NCBI GenBank assembly: GCA_038258095.1
Contig: JBBSQE010000145.1
Coordinates: forward strand, 1-8,137
DNA: 8,137 nt
Reading direction: 5' to 3'
Origin: JBBSQE01 sp038258095
Lineage (GTDB): Bacteria; Actinomycetota; Thermoleophilia; Solirubrobacterales; 70-9
The position numbers were made by a program, and so were the translations under genes. The notes beneath the pieces are model-generated. The model saw only the letters and a program-made list of their open reading frames with translations. It did no database searches and was not told the DNA's origin. Every line of letters begins with the position of its first letter. Position 1 is the first letter of the stretch. Of the stretch, positions 5,040 through 8,137 are shown piece after piece.

Positions 5040-5188
5040 TGTGGGACTCGATCTTTCGAGCCTTGGTCGCGTTGCCGGGAGCCCCCTTCCTCATCTCGGC
5101 GATTGTGGGTGCGATCATCGGCCTGCTCTCGGTCGGTCTCGTTCTCGGCAGCGCGCTCTTGGCCTGCGCCGCTGACGGCTGCCTATGA
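5039..5188 (+). CDS. 49-residue single-span membrane protein
   Basis: This short gene is supported by its position: its ATG shares a base with the TGA of the Lgt-like gene (TGATG, 5037-5041), and its TGA overlaps the ATG of the next gene (ATGA, 5185-5188). The product starts MWDSIFRALVALPGAP and has one strongly hydrophobic span at about residues 17-43, with glycines at 24, 28, 33 and 37 in a glycine-zipper-like pattern. It ends with Cys43 and Cys48. Such a span suggests oligomerisation or packing against another membrane protein, probably one of its operon neighbours. I recognise no family. The perfect coupling on both sides makes a chance reading frame unlikely, but expression is unproven. 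Confidence 0.65.
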   Translation: MWDSIFRALVALPGAPFLISAIVGAIIGLLSVGLVLGSALLACAADGCL

Positions 5189-5505
5189 GCCCGTGGCGAC
5201 GAGGGGGCCGAGCTCGCGGCAGCGTCTCCGAGCAGACGCTTTCGGATGTGGCGGGCAACCTCCAGCTCGTCTTCTTGGAGCGATTGGACGGAGACGGGGG
5301 GAGGACTGCCCGGGCAGTCGCATGCCTCGCTGAGCGGTTCCCGCTCATTGTCGACCGGCCGCACGACGCCGTCGTCTTTCGAGTTCCCGGCGCCGAGAAC
5401 GCGAAGATGGCGCGGCTTGCGATCGCAAGGGCGCTCGACCAGACCGAGCCCGACTGGCGAGGCTATCTCGGCTGGCCCCGTTCCGGCGAGGAAGGCGACT
5501 TCTGA
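5185..5505 (+). CDS. Hypothetical soluble protein, last gene of the Lgt operon
   Basis: The 106-residue protein has a basic N-terminus (MSPWRRGGRARG), no signal peptide and no membrane span. The middle reads as an alternating alpha/beta pattern: NLQLVFLERL at 25-34, a Cys-containing helix ARAVACLAERF at 42-52, and the strand DAVVFRVPGAE at 61-71. A helix with AKMARLAIARALDQ (73-86) and a Trp/Tyr-rich end (PDWRGYLGWP, 89-98) follow. I recognise no named family. Its start overlaps the stop of the 49-residue gene by four bases (ATGA), and it ends 73 bases before the ArsR gene, so it closes the CPVC-Lgt operon. Coding is supported by coupling and by the ordered secondary-structure pattern. The antisense frame here is longer but lacks such context. 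Function unknown. Confidence 0.65.
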   Translation: MSPWRRGGRARGSVSEQTLSDVAGNLQLVFLERLDGDGGRTARAVACLAERFPLIVDRPHDAVVFRVPGAENAKMARLAIARALDQTEPDWRGYLGWPRSGEEGDF

Positions 5506-5537
5506 TGTGGCGATCGTCATGTCAGGCCGGAAGGCAA

Positions 5538-5569
5538 ATACCTGAAGAGCTGAACGGTCATGCAGGTAT
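5538..5569. promoter_or_regulatory. Inverted repeat over the ArsR promoter, candidate self-operator
   Basis: ATACCTG (5538-5544) and CAGGTAT (5563-5569) form a perfect 7-bp inverted repeat with an 18-base centre that contains GCTGAACGGTCATGCA. ArsR/SmtB repressors bind long imperfect palindromes of this size lying over promoters. The right arm overlaps the -10 box TATCCT (5567-5572), which ends 6 bases before the ATG at 5579, so transcripts are probably leaderless. Repression by the NmtR-like protein, lifted by metal, is the expected mode. Confidence 0.6.
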
Positions 5570-5572
5570 CCT
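5567..5572 (+). promoter_or_regulatory. Candidate leaderless -10 box of the ArsR-exporter operon
   Basis: TATCCT lies 6 bases before the ATG at 5579. GAGGG falls between them but only one base from the ATG, too close to be a normal ribosome site. It is partly covered by the right arm of the inverted repeat at 5538-5569. Confidence 0.5.
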
Positions 5573-5578
5573 GAGGGC

Positions 5579-5980
5579 ATGGCGCACGGACAGTCACGCA
5601 GCGCGGACCAGCTCGACAACGATTTCGCGAGCGCGGTCGCTGCCACCATGCAGGCTCTCGCGACCGCAAGCCGGGTGCGGATTCTGGGACAGCTGCGCCG
5701 CAGCGAGATGGGCGTCAACGACCTCGCCGAGAAGGTCGGCATGGAGCCGTCGGCCGTCTCCCATCAGCTGCGGATCCTTCGCCACCTCGGCTTTGTCGTA
5801 GCCAGGCGAGAAGGCCGTCGCGTCTTCTATGACCTCCACGACGATCACGTTGGCGCGCTGCTCGACGAGGCCATCTCGCATGTCGAGCATGTCGAGCTCG
5901 CCCAGCCGGCCCGAAAGAGGAGTGACTTCCCTCGACCGGCGAAGGCTTCGCGTGGTCATCTGAGGGGCGCTCGTGGCTGA
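5579..5980 (+). CDS. NmtR-like ArsR/SmtB family metal-sensing repressor
   Basis: The 133-residue protein has a winged helix-turn-helix: VAATMQALATASRVRILGQL at 20-39, recognition helix MEPSAVSHQLRILRHLG at 55-71, and wing REGRRVFYDLHD. The C-terminal alpha5 helix carries Asp88, His90, His101 and His104 with spacing D-x-H-x10-H-x2-H, exactly the alpha5 Zn/Ni/Co site of CzrA, SmtB and NmtR. The sequence around it (DDHVGALLDEAISHVEH) and the recognition helix closely resemble my memory of mycobacterial NmtR. The start MAHG recalls MGHG of NmtR, where the N-terminal Gly-His helps bind Ni(II). Nickel or cobalt is thus the most likely inducer, zinc next. It lacks the alpha3 CxC metal site of ArsR/CadC. 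The C-terminal tail after residue 107 is basic and probably disordered. The last 8 bases overlap the exporter gene, making one operon. Confidence 0.93.
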   Translation: MAHGQSRSADQLDNDFASAVAATMQALATASRVRILGQLRRSEMGVNDLAEKVGMEPSAVSHQLRILRHLGFVVARREGRRVFYDLHDDHVGALLDEAISHVEHVELAQPARKRSDFPRPAKASRGHLRGARG

Positions 5981-6617
5981 GCACGCCTACTCCCACGGCG
6001 GGCATTCGCACGGGCTGGTCGACCCAACCATCAAGCGATCGCGCGAGGGACTGCGGGTCGTGTTGGTTTCGTTGGCGCTACTTGGCCTGACCGCCGTGAT
6101 CCAGGCGGCGATCTACGTGGCGACGGGCTCGATCGCTCTATTCGCAGACCTGATCCACAATGTTGGCGATGCGCTCACGGCGGTGCCGCTCGGCGCCGCT
6201 TTCCTCCTGCGATCCCGGAGCGCCGAGCGGGGAGCCGGCTACGCGGTCGTCCTGACGATCCTTGCCAGCGCAATCGTCGCGGCTATCTTCGCCATCGAAC
6301 GAATCGTCAACCCGCTGGCGCCGGACCACCTGCTCGCGCTTGCGCTGGCGGGGGCCGTCGGAGTCCTCGGCAACGCAATTGCCGCCGTGGTGCGTCTCAG
6401 GGGCGGCCGGCGACTCGACAGCCCGGCTCTGCTCGCTGACGGCCAGCACGCCCGCTCCGATGCGCTCGTCTCCGTCGGCGTCGTCATCAGCGCCCTTGCC
6501 GTCGCGCTTGGCGCACCGATCATCGATCCGATAGTCGGACTCGTCATCACAGTGATGATCCTCCGGATCACATGGGCGAGCTGGAAGACGGTCCGGGGTC
6601 ACGAACGCACGCACTGA
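5973..6617 (+). CDS. Cation diffusion facilitator, short form without cytoplasmic C-terminal domain
   Basis: The 214-residue protein begins with a His-rich stretch (HAYSHGGHSHG, residues 4-14) and has six membrane segments from about residue 28 to 202. The two metal-site motifs of the family are intact: HNVGD (His62, Asp66) in span 2 and HARSD (His159, Asp163) in span 5, together the His2Asp2 transport site. CDF proteins are proton antiporters that export Zn, Co, Ni, Cd or similar ions. Most have about 300 residues with a metal-binding cytoplasmic C-terminal domain; here the protein stops 12 residues after the last span, so that domain is missing. The stop is followed by a hairpin and no continuation is seen, so this looks like a natural short form. 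The start is GTG 5973, with GAGGGG 5 bases upstream, inside the end of the ArsR gene. Co-regulation with the NmtR-like sensor suggests Ni/Co (or Zn) export. Confidence 0.92.
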   Translation: MAEHAYSHGGHSHGLVDPTIKRSREGLRVVLVSLALLGLTAVIQAAIYVATGSIALFADLIHNVGDALTAVPLGAAFLLRSRSAERGAGYAVVLTILASAIVAAIFAIERIVNPLAPDHLLALALAGAVGVLGNAIAAVVRLRGGRRLDSPALLADGQHARSDALVSVGVVISALAVALGAPIIDPIVGLVITVMILRITWASWKTVRGHERTH

Positions 6618-6630
6618 ATCGCTGTTGGCG

Positions 6631-6668
6631 CCCGCCGGTCGGTGACCGAAGGGCAGCGCGCCGGCGGG
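6631..6668. terminator. Stem-loop between the exporter and Lrp genes, probable shared terminator
   Basis: CCCGCCGG (6631-6638) and CCGGCGGG (6661-6668) pair perfectly. The 22-base loop contains a further small repeat, TCGG-TGA-CCGA (6639-6649). It starts 14 bases after the exporter stop and lies 20 bases beyond the stop of the oppositely oriented Lrp gene. Neither strand has a T-run after the stem, so it would act as a tail-less hairpin or need Rho. Confidence 0.5.
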
Positions 6669-6687
6669 ACCCGAGGCGATCGTCCCC

Positions 6688-7158
6688 TCAGTCCCGCCCG
6701 TGCACGGAGGGACGCTCCGAGCGCGACCAGCGCCCGAGCACCATCAGGGTCTTCGTGCCGGTGATCCTGCCGCTCTTGCGGAGCTGGTCGATCACCTCGC
6801 GGAGATGGTCCATGTCATCGACCCGGATCCGCGCCAGGGCGTCAGGGTCGCCGGCGATTGTGAAGACATCGCGGACCTCCGGAGCGCGTGCTGCGATCTC
6901 GAGTATCTCGTCGATATCGGTGCGCCCAGAGAAGCGCAGCTCGGTGAAGGCCTCGATCGCCGGGCCGACCTTGCTGTGGTCGAGGACCACGGTGTAGCCG
7001 GCGATCACCCCGATCCGCTCCAGCCGGTCGATCCGGCGGCGGACGGGGGCGGGGGAGAGGCTGACCCGCTCGGCGATGTCGGCGACGGTCCGCCGCGCGT
7101 TCTCGGTGAGCAGGTCGATGATCGCGTGATCGATCTCGTCGAGGTGCTCGTCGGTCAT
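6688..7158 (-). CDS. Lrp/AsnC family transcriptional regulator
   Basis: The 156-residue protein has the normal length and order of the family. An N-terminal helix-turn-helix (LDEIDHAIIDLLTENAR at 6-22, recognition region VSLSPAPVRRRIDRLERIGVI at 32-52) is followed by the linker GYTVVLD. The RAM ligand-binding domain covers about 67-141, with the effector-pocket pattern VFTIAGDPDALARI at 98-111. A short charged tail ends the protein. Such regulators form octamers that respond to amino acids. The divergent neighbour is a Leu/Phe/Val-type dehydrogenase, so this protein probably controls branched-chain or aromatic amino acid breakdown in response to its substrate. The start ATG 7158-7156 has no ribosome site but a TACTCT box 6 bases upstream, which suits a leaderless transcript. 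It looks like an ordinary chromosomal gene outside the metal cluster. Confidence 0.93.
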   Translation of the reverse strand: MTDEHLDEIDHAIIDLLTENARRTVADIAERVSLSPAPVRRRIDRLERIGVIAGYTVVLDHSKVGPAIEAFTELRFSGRTDIDEILEIAARAPEVRDVFTIAGDPDALARIRVDDMDHLREVIDQLRKSGRITGTKTLMVLGRWSRSERPSVHGRD

Positions 7159-7164
7159 GGGTGA

Positions 7165-7170
7165 AGAGTA
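7165..7170 (-). promoter_or_regulatory. Candidate leaderless -10 box of the Lrp gene
   Basis: On the minus strand TACTCT fits TANNNT and ends 6 bases before the ATG at 7158. This repeats the arrangement at the cyclase, CPVC and ArsR genes and explains the lack of a Shine-Dalgarno site. Confidence 0.45.
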
Positions 7171-7249
7171 GAGGCCCGACCGGCGCGTCGCGCAGGATTC
7201 AGGCGCGTCTTGGCCCTATCCAGGCCGGTAAAGAGCGTCGCACGCACGA

Positions 7250-7261
7250 AACTTACAAGTT
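7250..7261. promoter_or_regulatory. Palindrome AACTTACAAGTT in the Lrp-dehydrogenase intergenic region
   Basis: Two perfect 5-bp arms surround AC in the 165-base gap between the divergent genes. It lies just upstream of a weak promoter-like pair, TTGCGT (7264-7269) and TCTGAT (7287-7292) at 17-base spacing, that could drive the dehydrogenase gene. Lrp/AsnC proteins commonly bind AT-rich palindromes at such places, so this is a candidate operator. The rest of the gap shows no RNA gene or reading frame I can support. Confidence 0.4.
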
Positions 7262-7310
7262 CCTTGCGTTACGAACCCCACGGCGCTCTGATTGAGGCAA
7301 CCGACTCGAG

Positions 7311-7316
7311 AGGAGG
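7311..7316 (+). promoter_or_regulatory. Shine-Dalgarno site of the dehydrogenase gene
   Basis: AGGAGG lies 7 bases before the ATG at 7324 and decides this start over the in-frame ATG four codons later. It shows that this gene, unlike several neighbours, has a leader with a classical ribosome site. Confidence 0.85.
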
Positions 7317-7323
7317 AGCGGCG

Positions 7324-8137
7324 ATGGAGCCCCTGATGACCACTCCAAGGTTCTGGGACGCAGAGCAGGTCGTCCTCTGCTCGGATCCTGCGGTCGGCCT
7401 CCGGGCGGTCTTCGTCATCGACGACACCCGTCGCGGGCCGGGCCTCGGCGGAATCCGTTTCAGGTCCTATCCGGACGACCTCGCCGGGATCGACGAGTGC
7501 CGGCGGCTGGCGGCGGGGATGACGCTGAAGAACGCGATCGCCGAGCTGCCGTTCGGCGGCGCCAAGGCGGTCATCTTCGATCGCGGCCCGCTTCCCGACC
7601 GCAGGGCGGCCATGCGCCGCTTCGGCGAGTTCGTGGCCCGTGCCGGTGGCAGCTATCTGCCCGGCGTAGACATGGGCACCACCGTCGACGACCTGGCGAT
7701 GGTCGGGGAGGGCGGGGCGGTCGTCTCCTGCTCGGCGATCGACCCGTCTGAGTGGACTGCCCGCGGCGTTTGCGCCGCGATCCGAGCAGTCGTCGAGCAC
7801 GTCGACGGCTCTGCCGACCTCGACGGGGTCAGGGTCCTGATCCAGGGCGCCGGCCATGTCGGGCGTCCGCTTGCGGCGTCGCTGGCAGATGACGGGGCGG
7901 CGATCCTCGTCGCCGCCGGCGCCGGCCGCCGCGCACACCGCCTCGCCGAGCGTGTCGGTGGGGCCGCGGTTGACCCCGGCGAAGCGCTCAGCACTCCCTG
8001 CGACGTCCTCGTGCCCTGCGCCGCCGCCGGCCTCATCGGCCCCGCGACGATCCCCGAGCTTGGCTGCCGGATGATCGCCGGCGCCGCGAACGACACGCTC
8101 GCGGGTGCCCGCGCCGACCTCCTTCTCGCCGAGCGAG
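7324..8137 (+). CDS. Leu/Phe/Val-type amino acid dehydrogenase, C-terminus cut by window end
   Basis: The first 271 codons are present and the frame is still open at the window edge. The N-terminal substrate domain shows GPGLGGIRF (38-46), AAGMTLKNA with Lys69, and PFGGAKAVIFD with Lys81. These are the conserved lysines that bind the substrate carboxylate and act as catalytic base. GVDMGTT with Asp116 is the family's active-site Asp. The NAD-binding Rossmann domain starts at GVRVLIQGAGHVG (168-180), and MIAGAANDTLA (250-260) is the late conserved motif. Members are about 350 residues long, so roughly 80 are missing. The enzyme oxidatively deaminates a branched-chain or aromatic amino acid to its 2-oxo acid, making NADH and ammonia in the cytoplasm. 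Whether it prefers Val, Leu or Phe cannot be read by eye. The divergent Lrp/AsnC regulator probably controls it. Confidence 0.93.
   Translation, partial: MEPLMTTPRFWDAEQVVLCSDPAVGLRAVFVIDDTRRGPGLGGIRFRSYPDDLAGIDECRRLAAGMTLKNAIAELPFGGAKAVIFDRGPLPDRRAAMRRFGEFVARAGGSYLPGVDMGTTVDDLAMVGEGGAVVSCSAIDPSEWTARGVCAAIRAVVEHVDGSADLDGVRVLIQGAGHVGRPLAASLADDGAAILVAAGAGRRAHRLAERVGGAAVDPGEALSTPCDVLVPCAAAGLIGPATIPELGCRMIAGAANDTLAGARADLLLAER

Noticed and set aside
5020..5742. 240-residue antisense frame across the small membrane gene and the 106-residue gene
   Set aside because: It crosses three plus-strand genes including the conserved ArsR helix, has no ribosome site, and its composition (Arg/Ser/Pro-rich) is typical of antisense GC-rich DNA.
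7216..7938. 240-residue open frame antisense to the dehydrogenase gene
   Set aside because: A shadow of a GC-rich gene: the plus-strand frame has clear dehydrogenase motifs and a strong ribosome site; the antisense product is low-complexity and matches nothing.

Overview
The window is high-GC DNA with densely packed, often overlapping genes. Several genes appear to be read from leaderless transcripts: a TANNNT -10 box lies 6-8 bases before the start codon and no ribosome site is visible. With the gene families present (NlpC/P60-type hydrolase with an actinobacterial-looking core, DUF305 and DUF6153 proteins, an NmtR-like sensor, valine/leucine dehydrogenase beside an Lrp regulator), this points to an actinobacterium. 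A deep lineage such as Thermoleophilia/Solirubrobacterales is my best guess, from protein style only.

Layout. Bases 2-364 hold the end of a peptidoglycan-hydrolase-like gene. A perfect 34-bp palindromic terminator (411-444) separates it from a minus-strand operon that reads right to left: BlaI/MecI-type repressor (2953-2561), minimal M56 membrane metallopeptidase (2564-1593), small His/Met-containing membrane protein of DUF6153 type (1507-1172) and a Met-rich DUF305 lipoprotein (1106-450). Facing away from it on the plus strand is a class III nucleotide cyclase fused to a YHS metal-site domain (3019-3672). A tightly coupled four-gene string follows: a CPVC-containing membrane protein (3718-4215), a divergent Lgt-like membrane enzyme (4212-5039), a 49-residue single-span membrane protein (5039-5188) and a 106-residue unknown (5185-5505). 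Next come an NmtR-like ArsR sensor (5579-5980) and a short cation diffusion facilitator (5973-6617). The right end is a divergent pair: an Lrp/AsnC regulator (7158-6688) and a Leu/Phe/Val-type dehydrogenase cut off by the window edge (7324-8137).

How the parts may work together. The stretch 450-6617 reads as a metal-handling cluster, probably copper or another soft metal plus Ni/Co/Zn. The repressor-protease pair would form a sensing relay. A palindrome with arms CTACA and GTAGGA sits in the divergent blaI/cyclase promoter and again, in near-perfect form, in the promoter of the CPVC-Lgt operon. This suggests that one repressor controls three transcripts: the lipoprotein operon, the cyclase-YHS gene and the Lgt operon. 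The NmtR-like gene and the exporter form a separate self-regulated unit with its own inverted repeat. The coherent circuit (repressor/protease, lipoprotein, a second Lgt-like enzyme, a cyclase carrying a metal-binding tail) is the most interesting part; its function is inferred from families and context.

No tRNA, rRNA, CRISPR array, insertion sequence or transposase was seen.
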